Positions 11,183-23,480 of a stretch of DNA of 64,000 nucleotides are shown piece after piece (position 1 is the first letter of the stretch; every line of letters starts with the position of its first letter). The notes beneath the pieces are model-generated. The model saw only the letters and a list, made by a program, of their open reading frames with translations. It was not told where the DNA came from and made no database searches. The stretch is from contig JAWPHD010001815.1 in assembly GCA_037043455.1 (NCBI GenBank), forward strand, positions 186,001 to 250,000. The letters run 5' to 3'. Both the position numbers and the translations under genes were made by a program. Origin of the DNA: Cyrtodaria siliqua (Eukaryota > Mollusca > Bivalvia > Adapedonta > Hiatellidae).

Positions 11183-11310
11183 TTTCAATCCGTTTTGCAA
11201 AACGAAAATGCAGCTTACACCTGATTGGTTCATTTTCAATCCGTTTCGCGAAACAAAAAACCAACAAATCCCTGATTGGTCCATTTTCAATCCGTTTTGT
11301 AAAACGAAAA
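11183..11310 (+). repeat. Three 51-bp tandem units, each with a palindrome
   Basis: Units are spaced exactly 51 bp apart. Their palindromic cores begin at 11191, 11242 and 11293: CGTTTTGCAAAACG, CGTTTCGCGAAAC and CGTTTTGTAAAACG. Each core is preceded by TTTCAATC, and CTGATTGGTYCATTT links the units. The cores change but stay mostly symmetrical. Confidence 0.8.
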
Positions 11311-11319
11311 TAAACCATA

Positions 11320-13999
11320 ATTCCAACTAAATGGGGATCGAACATGCACCATGTAAATATAAATGTATGATTATATAGATAATGTAAACATACTTAGATA
11401 TGGACAAGTCAAATCGTACTATTACTAAAAAACGTAGCGAAAGTTAAAAACGATTAGTTGAGTCTAATGTGGGGCTTCATCTGCACGAGGAATATTTTCT
11501 GTGGTACTGTGATAACGGCGGGGCTCAAGCGACTTCCATGGTTCATAAATCGGGCGGCGCCGCGTATAAGCGCAGTCCTGCAGCCAGGTTTCTGAACTGA
11601 GCGGTCCTGACCGTGGAATCCGAGTCATTATGTTTGAGTACGGGCCCTAACACTCGCTTAAAACTTAGAATAGGACAAACCATATCATGACAGGCAGAAT
11701 ACAATATGACAGATACAAAAGGTTAGGTAAATAGAGAAGATGTACAGTATAAACTATAAGTATGGTGCACACGGACATTGTAATATGGGTCCATGGCCAA
11801 ATCCGCCATCCTTCCTGACACTCGGCAGTGACTGGGGGGTAACTCACCCTGGAACTGGCTCTTGTGAGCGCCGAGTAAGGTTAACGATGAGGACGCGGCA
11901 CCGGACCCCATATCAAGTATTGTGACAACATTGCACGGTGGGGCCGCGATACCAAATCAATGCCTAAACTATGAAGGAACTACACCTAGATAGTAGGCGA
12001 GTCTCTCCACTGACACAAATACAGCAGGTGGATGCCCGTTGTAGTCTTTGGGGCGTGAAAACGTATTTAAGTCTAGGCTCGAAGAAGACTTAAAAGATGG
12101 GGTGGCGCGACATCACTGTGGGGTGTTTTGAAAAGGGTATATGAACATGCATACATAGCAGAGCCGGTACATTTATTCATGATAGAAATAATACAGTATT
12201 AGCATAGGCAAGTTACAGCCCCTTCTTGTAAAGCAATATGTCAGAAAAAGTGGTACAGTGAGATGAATGTATGTGCAGGTGTATGTATGTAAACGTACAA
12301 TGGTCTATATAATTATTCTGTAAATTTACCCCACTAAGTGCTCATCCCATCAGAAGGGATGGGGCCGTCAGTAAACTTAAAAAACAGTGACATTCTTGAC
12401 ATGTCTCACATACTCATATATGAAAAACTTCACCGATTACGGATTCCAAGATTAGGTTGATGATGGAAGAGCTAACTGTTCCTGTGGTACCCTAATCACC
12501 TCTAGGTTGTCTTGAGTCTTTGGTTGCTGATTTGATTTGTATTATGGTGTGTTGTGCCTTGCTTATCGTCTATTTCGATCATAAAATCAGTAATAATATC
12601 ACTTTAAAACCAAGTGATTTCCATCCGGTCCGCGCTTTGTCCAAATTGACAAATCCGACCTTGACACTTATATCGACCCTGACCTTGAATAACATAGTTA
12701 AGAAACTCGGCAATAAACACATATTTTTAAGTAGGACACGCAAGTAGGGCAGGTCAGGCCAGTAGAACACGACAGGTTAAGGTCGACGCAATTAAAATGA
12801 AACATATAGGGAATAAGTGAAATGTTTATATGTATGAGTGTGTATGAAATATAATAACTACCTGTAATAATATTATTCTGTATATATCTACTATGTATGG
12901 ATGTATGTATATCTATGTGTATGTATGAAATCTTATATTATCCTTATATATAATTACCTACTATGTGGTATCACCCAATATACGTATATATATATATATA
13001 TATATACCCCGTGCATTAACGTACGTTCACATGTATGGACGAGTTATTAAATTTGCCTATTTAAGTAACTACCATTGACACTCGTGTCGGGCGAATAAGT
13101 AAATACAATAAAACGCGTCCCACGGAAATATCGAGCGGTGTTATAGTGGGAATAGCACATATTAGGCCACTTTTTAGGCATTCGATTTTTTGTACTATTA
13201 CAATTATAAGAAAAAAAAAATAAAAAAAAAAATAAGCAAATAAGTATACCAGTAGAAGCCATACAAAAACATTAAATTTTTATTGTGCATTATACCATAA
13301 GGGATGTGACCATCTTAAAATCCAACAACTACAGTAATAATAGTGTAATAGTTCTTAACTAAGTACAAAAGTAATGTTAACTCTAAAACCAGTAAACACG
13401 GCACATACCCATTTAGGACTAAGGAGCGCCTCCTTACGGTCCCTTTCATCACCAACCTGTGGGACACATCCCACAGGGGCAATCTTGACTGGAAACCGTT
13501 ATCGACCATAATTGGCCTTTCCTTCCCAGTGGTAGCAAACCCTTGCGCGAACAAGATGTGGAATTGCTGCCACAGTACCTCAGACCAGACACACACGCTA
13601 TGCCCCAGGCATAGCAACCAACAAACTTAACACCAACAAATGCTCCAACATGTACAAACATACAACACAGAAATAACCGAACAGGCCACAGTTCGATGAC
13701 CACAAGTATTAGTATGCTGCAAATGGACACGCTAATCATCCCCAAGATGGCGTAGTACAGGCATACCCCTCATCAAACCCCAGCAAATATGATATGTTAA
13801 AAACATAATCATAACACTACAAGACAAGCACGCACCACATACAACACACCGCCAAACAAAGCTAGGACCGGAAGGTGTCAATACACGAAATTAGGTTGAA
13901 TTAACCGCTGTTGTTGACACGGTTTTTAGCACATATTTAGGCATTAAACAGACCTGTTGGCAAGGTCTAGATCAGCTTCAAAATTCAAAATTACACCTT
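11320..13999. other. Unassigned region with a GC-rich part
   Basis: The 11460-12150 stretch is richer in G and C than its surroundings. A GCGGCCCCAC near 11020 has an inverted partner GTGGGGCCGC near 11938, which may mark an old element. A (TA)n run lies at 12985-13005 and A-runs at 13211-13233. Minus-strand ORFs of about 100 codons at 13315-13745 overlap in different frames and have no recognisable motifs. No gene is called. Confidence 0.35.
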
Positions 14000-14100
14000 T
14001 AAAAGTCCAGACTCTATTGTGCCCATCGCGTCAGGTATACCCTGACGTGTTCGTTGGCGGACGGACTATAAACCTTAGAATTACACACACACACACACAC
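14000..14100 (+). repeat. Dispersed repeat with CA tail, copy 1
   Basis: Begins TAAAAGTCCAGACTC, contains the hairpin GTCAGGTATACCCTGAC (14030-14046) and GGCGGACGGACTATAA, and ends in an ACACAC run. A second copy with the same order lies at 24627-24718. The CA tail and dispersed copies suggest a retroposed short element. Confidence 0.6.
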
Positions 14101-14336
14101 TGACAAAGTTGCATCAAGCTTGGGTCAAAAATATGACCTCTAGAGTGTACACAAGTTTTTTCAAGTATTTGACCTAGTGACCTAGTTTTTGACCCCACAT
14201 GACCCATTTTTGAACTTGACCGAGATTTCATTGAGACAAACATTCTGACAAAGTTTCATGATGATTGCATCAGAAATGTGGCCTCTAGAGTGTACACAAG
14301 CAAAAGTTAACGGACGACGGACGGACGGACGACGGA
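14099..14336 (+). mobile_element. Pearl-like element, 5' truncated, with ACGG tract
   Basis: Holds core units of about 143 bp like those at 10200-10557 (TCTAGAGTGTACACAAG, TTTGACCTAGTGACCTAGTT). It then runs into AAAAGTTAACGGACGACGGA and further ACGG units. The ACGG tract after the core is the Pearl hallmark. Its 5' end joins the CA tail of the preceding repeat. Confidence 0.6.
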
Positions 14337-14704
14337 CAACACAGATACAGCTAACAACTGGGGCCCAGATGGTCCTGGTCTGTTATTGCTACAATTTGCT
14401 TAAAACATATAAGCGGGTGCATACTTTTAAGCACACCCTGTAGTAAAACAGTTGATCATGACCCTGTCTAGATCATGTGACATGTTTGAGCAGAAGAGGA
14501 AATGCGTGTTTCAATGTCAAATTATAAAAAATTAATAGATATATATGTTTATAGATTAAATGAATGGAAGGTATGAAAAAGTAAGAAATATTATTATGGC
14601 CATAATTCATACCAATTCATAAAATATTCATTTAATAACCCGTTTGAAGCAGATTTTTTGGTTCAAAGTGACAGAAGTGATGTTTCAATGTTCTTTATTT
14701 ACAC

Positions 14705-15000
14705 TGTCCTGTTTTAATGGGATGACAGTAGGGTAAGTGTGAGGTTTGGTGCACCCTAGAACCGGTTTAAACCCCCAGTGGCCTACTATGCCACTGACCG
14801 TTCCAAGGCGGTAGCCCTATTGTCAACCCTTTTGTGTTTGTGATGTCGTTTGCTTTCATTATTACTTTTGCCTTCTTGTTTGTCTGTTTGCGTGTTTGTT
14901 TCTGTGTTTTGTGGTTGACTGTCCTCCTTGAATGCTACTTTCCGTCCGATCTTTTTATATTTCTTTACACAAAATACCGCAAAACTGATGACGTTATTCA
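14705..15000 (-). repeat. Dispersed repeat family R3, minus copy
   Basis: The complement matches 40495-40735 and 57841-58068: a region of GGACGACAGT, a CACAAACAC-type stretch, AACGGTCARTGGCA, GGGGGTTTAAACC and GGTGCACCAAACCTCACACT. Three copies in two orientations show it is dispersed. Translations of it are not genes. Confidence 0.7.
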
Positions 15001-15015
15001 ACTTCCAATAAAAAA

Positions 15016-16219
15016 ATAGGCAGGCGATAAACAAAAGTCAACGTAACAGGTATGTCACCGATTTTACTACAGAACTTAAGGATAAAAACCGAGTAACACA
15101 AATTTTATCACCTAGTGAAAATAAAGTAAAATCTCAAAATGAAAATCATGAATTACTGACTAAAGATGATGATGAAATTAAAGCCATGGGCCCTTTCCTA
15201 AATTATCTGGAGAAAAGGACTTGCATAATTTTACCTTTTATCAGATTGAAAATCTCTTAAGGGTTCGCCAATAGTATAAAGTGGGTGGGGTATGGTAAAA
15301 ATTACAATGTCAATTGTTGCTTAAACTTCAATTTTCTTGTAACTGTCAATGCTGACATAGAGTGTCACATTTATAAGGAAACATTTTGATAGCCAGTGTT
15401 TTGAATAAAAGTACTTCATAAAAAAGATGTTGTACTTTTGATTTCAGTACCTCGGGTGCATCCAATATTTGACTTCTTTTCTTTTTTTATTGAAAGTGAA
15501 TACACACATCCATAGTCCAGTACGTTGTTTACAATATGTAAGAATGAAAATTAAAAATTAAATAACAGCAGCTTAATAAAACAAAATTTCATAACACCAT
15601 CTATGCCAAATCGATGAATTTTATGCACCATGTTTTATCCCAAAAAGTAGTGCAAATCAGTTTTAAGTTAGGCCAATTAAAATTATACCTGTGCTTACTG
15701 TAACATTGCTGAAAAAATAGCAGTGTCTGAAACGGCCGGTTATTAACGGCGATTAATACCTTGTCTGGGCGACCAAAAGTTGTTCAAAGTAAAGTTGTCA
15801 CTGGCCCAACAAAAAACGTCTGGGCGACTGCCCAAAATCAGTAAAAAAAATTCATTTTAATCAATTATTTTCGGAGAACTGTCAACTACCGTCGTCACTT
15901 GGTAAAAGGTAGACAACTCTTTATTTCTCTTGCGACTTGTTAGTTACGAACGCAGCGATTGGTTCAAATAAACTATTGAACCAATGAAAGTGCATGTAAC
16001 ATATGATAACTGTGTAAAGTCAAAGAAAATGCAAGACGCATGGTCATTTCTTAAACGCACTAACGCTGCGGACTTTAAAAAGCAGTCAAAGTATGCGAAG
16101 TAAGTATTTTTTCTGTTAATCATAAATGTCGACATACGATGCTAGTCGGTAATTTTGATTGTTTGTGCGTCAAGTCTGCTTAAAATCAGCGGCGGATTCA
16201 GCAATTTGAAAGAGGGGGT
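15016..16219. other. No gene recognised
   Basis: AT-rich. CTGGGCGAC occurs twice near 15760-15830 and recalls the TTGCCC-type motifs further on. No ORF over 65 codons is worth calling. Confidence 0.35.

Positions 16220-16275
<56 letters not shown>
16220..16275 (+). repeat. Uninterrupted G56 run
   Basis: Fifty-six consecutive G bases, preceded by GAGGGGGT. Long G runs can form quadruplex structures, and they are hard to size in sequencing, so the exact length should be treated as approximate. Confidence 0.9.
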
Positions 16276-16276
<1 letters not shown>

Positions 16277-19200
16277 CCAAGTCTATTAGTATTATCGGAG
16301 TCCAATTTTCTGCGACACAACGGGACGCGTTTATTAAAGTACTTTAAAGAAAATATACTCATGGTCTATTAGTATGTGTGGCTATGTGCCGGGAAGGACT
16401 TATTGAAGAATAATGGACCAAAAAATAAAATGTTCTACCTGTTTATTCTCATTTTTCTTTACTTTGTTGACATAAAAAGTTAAAAAATATTTGGGCCTCC
16501 AATGTTCATTTTGGGCCAGTGACTCAAAATTTTTACTTGCCCAAAATTTCAGGCACTGAATAGGGTAGGTAGGTAGGTAGGCATTTTATTTTATTTTTTT
16601 ATGGCGAAGCTACGTTTAAGGTGGCGATGAGCTTTGATGAAAGGGAAAATGTGGTACTGTAAAAACTACAATACTTAACAATATGAAACTGTGTATGTTT
16701 TATTGTTTCCCAAAAGGCCTGGCAACAACTGGCTCTTTCCCCAAACACTTGCAATTATTGCAAAGGGGTAAAACAGTTTTTCGCAGTTCCGGAAGAGGGT
16801 CAGTTCCAACAGCAGGAAAATGAGCACATGAGTCGGCCGTGAGTCGGCTGTGATCGGTTGAACATAATTATTTTTTTAATATATATATTATTTTTTTTAA
16901 TGGAGACGGGGGTGTTTTCAGAGGGTTGGTCGGGTTACAGTAAACTCAGGTATAATTTTATTTGGTCGGGTTACAGTAAACTCAGGTATAATTTTATTTA
17001 GCCTTATACGATTTGCATGAGATTTACTACTAATACTACACAATGATTATTGAATGAATCGTAATACAAACATTTGTTTACCTCATGAACGATCCTCTAT
17101 TGCAACCGTATTCTGATAGATCTGAACAGTTTATAACAGGTGCGTTGGGAAAACATATAGTTTCTTCTTAAATATGTTATTCTTGAGAGATAAAAGCCTC
17201 GAAACATTATAAAATCAGTTAATTTGGCAAATAATATTGTTACTTTCTAATTTCCGGGAAATAACTTTTCATTCGCAACACCTCGATCATTTCTTTGAAG
17301 TATGATTCCGAGCGAAGCCGGTATTATCTGAGTTTTCACGAACGAATACCTTATAACACTTTCAATTGCATAAAGTAGTGCCATTTTTATTTCTTATTTT
17401 TAGTATTTATAACCGCAAGGGTTCATTTTCTTCGTTTTCTTGCAACAGTTATAATGCAAATGATAAGAAAATTGTTTAAAATGAAAAATACAATTTGTAA
17501 TTATAAATTCGAAAATTTGATTCGGACTTTCCTAGTATGCATCATTAAAAAATGATCATTAAAAAATGATAGGCGTAGGAATCGTAATCGGTTAATCGGT
17601 CGTATTTTGTTCAGCGAGGTGAAGCATTGAAAATACAACAAGAAAATGTAAAATCTTTAACTCGACATCCATGATTACATGACAGGTGATTTGAATTGTC
17701 CTCAATGTTTTAACAATCTACTTAGGGTAATATTCAAGATTCACATATATGTTCTGTAGCTGCATAGATGACTCTCACACCAATTTAGGCAATAATCCAT
17801 GTTCCACTTTTAATTTTATGAATGAAAAGTATGGCTGAAGAAAACTTCAACGTGTCGACGAAGTTATTTACTTTTTCCTGCAAAACTGGTTTGAATTTCG
17901 ACTTAATTCTCTAACATATTGTTAATCATTGTCTATACATTTAATCTAAGCCAAAAAAACAATTATTATGTTGGCTACATATACAGGGTTCTGGAAATAT
18001 TTTGAAAATCCACTTGCCCAGGGCAAGTGAATTTTTAAGTCACTTGCCCTGCCCATAATGTCACTTGCCCCACATTTAAGAACACTTAATTGCCCTAAAA
18101 ATTGACGCTTTACGATTTTTCGTGTTAAACGGGATGGACCCAGTGCTCACCGAAAATTATTTTAAGCGACAGGCCCAGGGCTTGTTGCTTCTGAAAATGG
18201 ACAGGCCCCGATTTAAAATGGACAGGCCCTGATTTAAAATGGAAAAGTCCAATATTTTGTTCTTGGGTGGAAATGTGTCTTTATTCAATTTTATAGCACA
18301 CATTTGTTACGTGTGTATTAATCAAACTCAGAACCTCCTCTGACTATATTTTTCTTTTTGCTACCGCTTTATGCTCCCTAGTCAGCGGACTTATTTACCC
18401 CTTCATTTCAAATATGTTAGAATAGAATATTACATAGTAATTTATAACCGATGAATGGAGAGTACTAGCACTTTTGTCAAACGATAATAATCAGAGCGGA
18501 CTTGGTAAAACTAGAGCCGAACTTGGAGCCAAATTTTTAATGAGGTTTTATTAGACTATCAGGGCCTCCTCTAGCTATTTCTTTCATTTTGTCAAAGTTA
18601 AAGAATTAGGAGCCCAGACTAGAATTCATTTAAAAGTAGGATTCCTTACACATTACACATTGATAAAAGAAAGAATGATGGATTAAATAATGAATAGAAA
18701 TGTTTTTCTTATATATCCGAAATTATGTACCATCCAAACTACTATGAAACCGGACTAATTTCACAAACATTCAATCGAAATACCACCAATAAGAACTTTT
18801 TTCATGCATTAATGTGTTTTGAATGCCAAAAATTGTATTTCTTATCAAAGAGGAAAGAAAACACAACCCTAATAGCAGGATAATGTAGTTTTATGTCAAT
18901 AATTGTCGATCTCTGTTGTGACAAATTGCCGACACGAAGCCAGGCAAAATATTCATACTTCGCACACATTTTAGTGTTTTCACAGTTCACAATACACATG
19001 GGAGTATTGACGATCTTGAGATCAAGTAAAATAGATTTTGGGGATTTTTTTTTAGACAGGCCCAACAGGCTCCTTGTCTGCAAAATGAGACAGGCCTGGA
19101 ATGGAATCCGGACAGACGATGTGATTACTATATGCCCCCGAATTTTTTTGAAAATGCACGTGGGTCTGTCAATCATTATTTTGAGACATTAAATTTGCAA

Positions 19201-20261
19201 ATTAAGTAAAAGTTTTCTGTATTTGATTGATGGAAGGTCCAAATGACTTTCAGAGATTATTTAGAAACGATTTCTGCTAGTAGCTATGTTTATGGTTGGG
19301 AGGTCACGGACATGATTACCGCGATTTCATTGGACAATGGACACACGTCTGACGGTCGTATCAGGATAAATTGTGAAACGGTGCGAAATGCGCGTGTGGG
19401 TTAATTAGTTGTTTATTGAAATAATGCCAAAAATTAAGCTGCCTGGGGCGAGAATCAATGTTGATTGTACGGAAAGTTGTTCCGGAACACTGCATATATC
19501 AGTAATACATTATATATTTGACATAATATGATGTTAGTTAATCTAAAGTATTCAAACTTTAACAAAAACTACCGCGGCTTTGATTAAATTTTGTTCATTT
19601 TCCATCTGATAACATTTGTAAATGCATGACCTCAACTTACTTGTTTCCAGTGAACGGCATGTGTTTCCGTTCACCTTATTTACTATTACCTTTTATCCCG
19701 AGATGCAGTATTTTCATACGGGCAATTTTATGCAAATTTGCTGACCTAAATTCACACTAGCCTACAGAGTAGACAAAAAATGCAAAAATATCAACTATTT
19801 TTTTAATTTAACAAGAAGAAACAAAGCCGTACTTATTTTCTATGAAAAAATATGAGTTAATGTCTACTCTCATCACCTTAAAATCGATTATTTTTCAATA
19901 CTATGGAGCTTTAAATTTATAGTCTTTTGCTGTTTTCAAAACAATATATGTCTGTCTGCTTGTCAGGAATTTAGGTCACATGGCACGTAGGAAATGTACT
20001 AACATAACAATTACCAGATGTTTTTAACACAAACACCAATATAGCTGCATGTTTTATTCAGGTACCCAGCCCTTGATATTACAGATTTACTACTTCTCAT
20101 TTTATGAGTAGATAATGAAAGGCAGAGGATTAAGTCATCAATTCATCATAAAATATTTTATTTTGTTTAAGTTTGCTTTAAAATGGGATGCATTTAATGG
20201 CGAAAACACTAGTAAAGTGATCAACTGTAAAGAGATCAACTATCCATAGGAAAATTATCCG
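16276..20261. other. Unassigned region with degenerate repeat traces
   Basis: Contains a perfect 36-bp direct duplication at 16926-16997 (unit starts TTGGTCGGGTTACAG), a 9-bp-arm palindrome CACTTGCCCAGGGCAAGTG at 18011-18029, and two related GACAGGCC-containing tracts near 18168-18240 and 19055-19105. The complementary ORFs at 18802-19192 overlap one of these tracts. No intact gene is seen. Confidence 0.4.
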
Positions 20262-21277
20262 TAACGTCATGACCCCCATTATCGTGGTACGTCATTACAC
20301 GCGATATTTATTATATATGACGATGAGTGACGTCACAGCTCGTGAGCTCTTTTAACAGAAGGGAATCCCCAACACTGTTTGAATAAAAAAAGTATATCAA
20401 CTGCATCAATTTTCCTAAAGTATTAAAAAAAGTAAAAATCTGTTAAAGAACAAGTGTTTTTTAAGTTTGGACAATGTTTCTACCTCATATATATCCCCTA
20501 ACAAAGTTACTTCGTGTTTACATTCATCCGTCTGTTGTCCCAGAATGCAGACGCTGCTCTTCTACTGGGTCACACCAGTTCGGACTATTTCATTTTTCCT
20601 GAAGGAGTATTCATAAAAAGGCATTGCATAGCACATACCGTACTTCCTATAATAAAGAGCATTTAGTCTGCCAAGCCAAATTCACGATGTGTGGGTTTCA
20701 CATTGAAAAAAGAGCGGTCATGCAATGGCTTTTAAACCATGTGTTTTTGATTTAAAATAATTATAGAACATAAAAAATGCCTATATTTAACCAAAAATCT
20801 TACTATATGTACAATTTTTGGAGTTTATACGGTACAGTAGCAACACCATGAGCTGGTCATGTGATCTGATGCAATACGCAAAAAGTCGGTAAGTAAACAC
20901 GTGTCCGCTACAATTATCCAATTTAAGATTTAGCTGATATTATATGTGTAAATCATGTTTACATCAATTAAACCTTGTCTGAATAAAGTTTTAATTAACT
21001 TCACAACAGGTTTTACCCTTAAAATGTCTCATTTGGATCAATTTTCGAATTGCCACGATAATGGGGACCCTCTGTCAATAATGGAATCTTCCGACCCAAT
21101 CGGAATAGTTCATGACATCCGGTAAACAGTGATTCACGGGAGACAATTTTGTCAATGTAAACAAAGATGATATATTACTGAATTCAGAGGTCATTGAAAT
21201 CGAGAACAATTAAGAATGGTTGTAGCGCAGTTCACTTTTCACCACGATATACCATGATAATGGGAGCCATGACGTTA
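20262..21277. mobile_element. Element with ~28-bp inverted repeats, no coding capacity
   Basis: The left end reads TAACGTCATGACCCCCATTA and continues TCGTGGTA. The right end (21250-21277) is its complement with about four mismatches. A third, internal copy, CCACGATAATGGGGACC, lies at 21053-21069 in the same orientation as the right end. TGACGTCA occurs at 20328-20335. No transposase is recognised in the 1 kb interior. Confidence 0.6.
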
Positions 21278-22280
21278 ACCTTAAAAAAACAAATTTGCAA
21301 GTGTTTTCTGTTGTTGTTTCTAAAGAACTATTTATTTAGCAGACGATCATAAAAAATGATGACGAAATTTGCATAATAAACGTGCGCAGAAGTAATTTCC
21401 GCCGTCGGACGAATTCACATGATGGTCGAAAAACAGATAGAAAGACGATATATTGTTTGCAGGGAAGTCCTTTACCATATTGTTTTTGTTCACGCTAATT
21501 AAGTACCCACATATTGACATTTTTCCTAATGACTAAAGTGAATTATACTCAAAGTTTAATATCGCAAGCGAGCGACTATGGTATCATTCAGGCGAAAAGT
21601 AAACATACCCATCCATCCTTTTGAAAAGTCTTAAGTCATTTACGGCAGTTTATGGGCGACTTCAACCGTAAAGTAGCATATTTCGTTACTAAATTAACAA
21701 GATAAGCATTCGTAGAAATCATTAAGAATGGTGGTTTCCAAGCAGAATGAGGTGAAAAAAACATTAAAAACCTTTCTCGAACCCTTCCAAAAATGACAAT
21801 GAAATTGCATTTTTACCAATGTCGCCAAAACGGCCATTAACCGGAAGCATAGCCCAAAGTGTTACCTTGCGCGTTGTTCATTGGCGAAAATTCGTCAACA
21901 CATTTCACAATTTAATAAAAGTATATTTCGTGTCGCAGAAATGTATATGTCTTGCTAACCGATTAGGATAAACAAATGATTTGGTTAAAAACTATCTTTC
22001 ATTTGTTTATTTTCCCGTAAAGCCATAAATGCAATCGGAATTCTTCGCAGATTTCCGTATTCGGTCGTCTACTATTGTAAGCCATTGACGGAAATCGACG
22101 AGGTTATTCCGTGTTCATTCGTGTCAAACCCGAACAATCTGGCAATTTCCGGAAATGTCACGGAAATTATAATACAATGACAAGACGTCATTGATTTACG
22201 TCATCATCGTATGTCGTCACATTATGACGTATGGTCTGTTAGTAAACAATTAGTGAGCAAGGTGCTTATTACCGATCCAT
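21278..22280. other. No gene recognised
   Basis: Contains several short TTTCCG / CGGAAAT motifs near 22010-22170 but no ORF or repeat that I can assign. Confidence 0.35.
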
Positions 22281-22320
22281 CTTTCTTTGTTTCTTTTTTC
22301 TTTCTTTCTTTCTTTCTTTC
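22281..22320 (+). repeat. (TTTC)n microsatellite
   Basis: Runs of TTTC units with slight interruption near the start. It lies just beyond the 3' side of the minus-strand SINE. Confidence 0.85.
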
Positions 22321-22339
22321 AATACTATTGACGTATTAT

Positions 22340-22650
22340 ACACATACTTATGATTATCACAGTTTCGTTTCTGTGGATGAGTTTACCTGCAGGCTTTTTT
22401 ATGATAACCACAGAAGTTCAGCGAGATTTTTAACCTGGATATGGTATGTCTCTCCCTGCACAGGAGACCAACGGCTTTACATCAGTAGGGAAGAATGACA
22501 TACTTTCACAGTAACTTTAACTATCGTACACGAATAGTTCTAGATCTAAGGGAGTGCGTTATCAATTCTCGAGACGTGAACCTCCGGGAGTCGAACCCCA
22601 GACTTCTATATCCAGAGGCAAGTAAGCTAACCACTCTGTCATCGCATCTT
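22340..22650 (-). mobile_element. tRNA-derived SINE
   Basis: On the minus strand, from about 22650, the head reads GACAGAGTGGTTAGC (A-box-like) and, about 45 bases on, GGTTCGACTCC, a good RNA polymerase III B box. The head does not close a tRNA acceptor stem, so it is not a tRNA gene. The body runs on to about 22340, close to the TTTC microsatellite. Confidence 0.7.
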
Positions 22651-22865
22651 TTTTTACCGCACAGTAACATTATGGTCCATTATGAAAAAATATAACTACT
22701 AGTATTTAGAACAACACCAGGTCTAGAGTGACTAAACGATGGTTAGGCCCAAGATGTTACTCACACTGACAGGGGTAGGAACAGCCTCCTTCCCGAGATC
22801 CCAATAATCTGACTGGCGTGTTTGGGTAGGGGAAGTTCAAAAGGTATTTTTACCCTATGTTGCAT

Positions 22866-23145
22866 ATTTTGGGGCGCTTCGACCTTTTATCCAAAAATGG
22901 TTTTAATGAGTTGGGCAAACCGAAATTAAGACATTCTGAAACTACTGAAGTTATATTTGAGATTTCTTTTTTTTTTGCTGTTCCAGCAACACGGCAGGCT
23001 AATGCAGGATGTAGACAGATAGGAATTTTTTATTTACCACTAAAATTGCCAGTTCCAATTATATAATTATAATGTATTTACATTTTGTTAAAATTACTCT
23101 CACATAGCTGAAAACCCTTTAGCTTAAACAAACGCCCGAAATAAT
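22866..23145. mobile_element. MITE related to the one at 48926-49491
   Basis: The left end reads ATATTTTGGGGCGCTT and the right end, complemented, ATTATTTCGGGCGTTTG. The right half shares TTATTTACCACTAAAA, TGCCAGTT and a terminal tract with 49381-49491. It is more diverged and shorter inside than the other copy. Confidence 0.55.
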
Positions 23146-23202
23146 GGCAAATTTGTCGGGTTTAGACTCCACCATAATGTACAGAATTTGTATTTTTTAT
23201 TT

Positions 23203-23480
23203 TTGGCTGGATTGCGTAGCAAATCCAGGCTTGCAGTTCGGCGATTTCCATGTGTCTGTCCGTCTATCCGTCTACGAGTTTTGAAGTTTTCGTTAAAGTT
23301 TTTGTTTTTTCCTCATTTCTCAAAAATGTATTGTCGAAAAGCTTTGAAACTTGACACTTGTTCAACATCATTACAAATGTTATATGAAAATAACCCTAAC
23401 TATGTCATGTATTTTACCTGGACTACCCCCCTTTTCACACAGATTTTTCACTTAATATGTTAAATTCGCAATCCGGCTTT
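23203..23480 (-). mobile_element. Pearl-like element, minus copy
   Basis: Read on the minus strand, it ends in a GGATTTGC / GCAATCC-type hairpin (23210-23228 on plus) preceded by an ACGG-like tract, seen on plus as GTCTGTCCGTCTATCCGTCT. CGCAATCCGGC at 23468-23478 mirrors GCTGGATTGCG at 23206-23216. The layout matches other Pearl-like copies here, but the body is different. Confidence 0.5.

Noticed and set aside
13315..13745. Minus-strand gene made of two ~100-codon ORFs
   Set aside because: The two ORFs overlap in different frames and show no motif or splice signal.
17541..17568. Short direct repeat ATCATTAAAAAATG x2
   Set aside because: Too short and AT-rich to be more than slippage.
18802..19192. 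Gene in the overlapping plus and minus ORFs
   Set aside because: The two strands mirror each other, and the plus ORF covers a decayed GACAGGCC repeat tract.
22565..22640. tRNA gene on the minus strand
   Set aside because: A and B boxes are present, but acceptor and anticodon arms do not pair properly; it is the head of a SINE.
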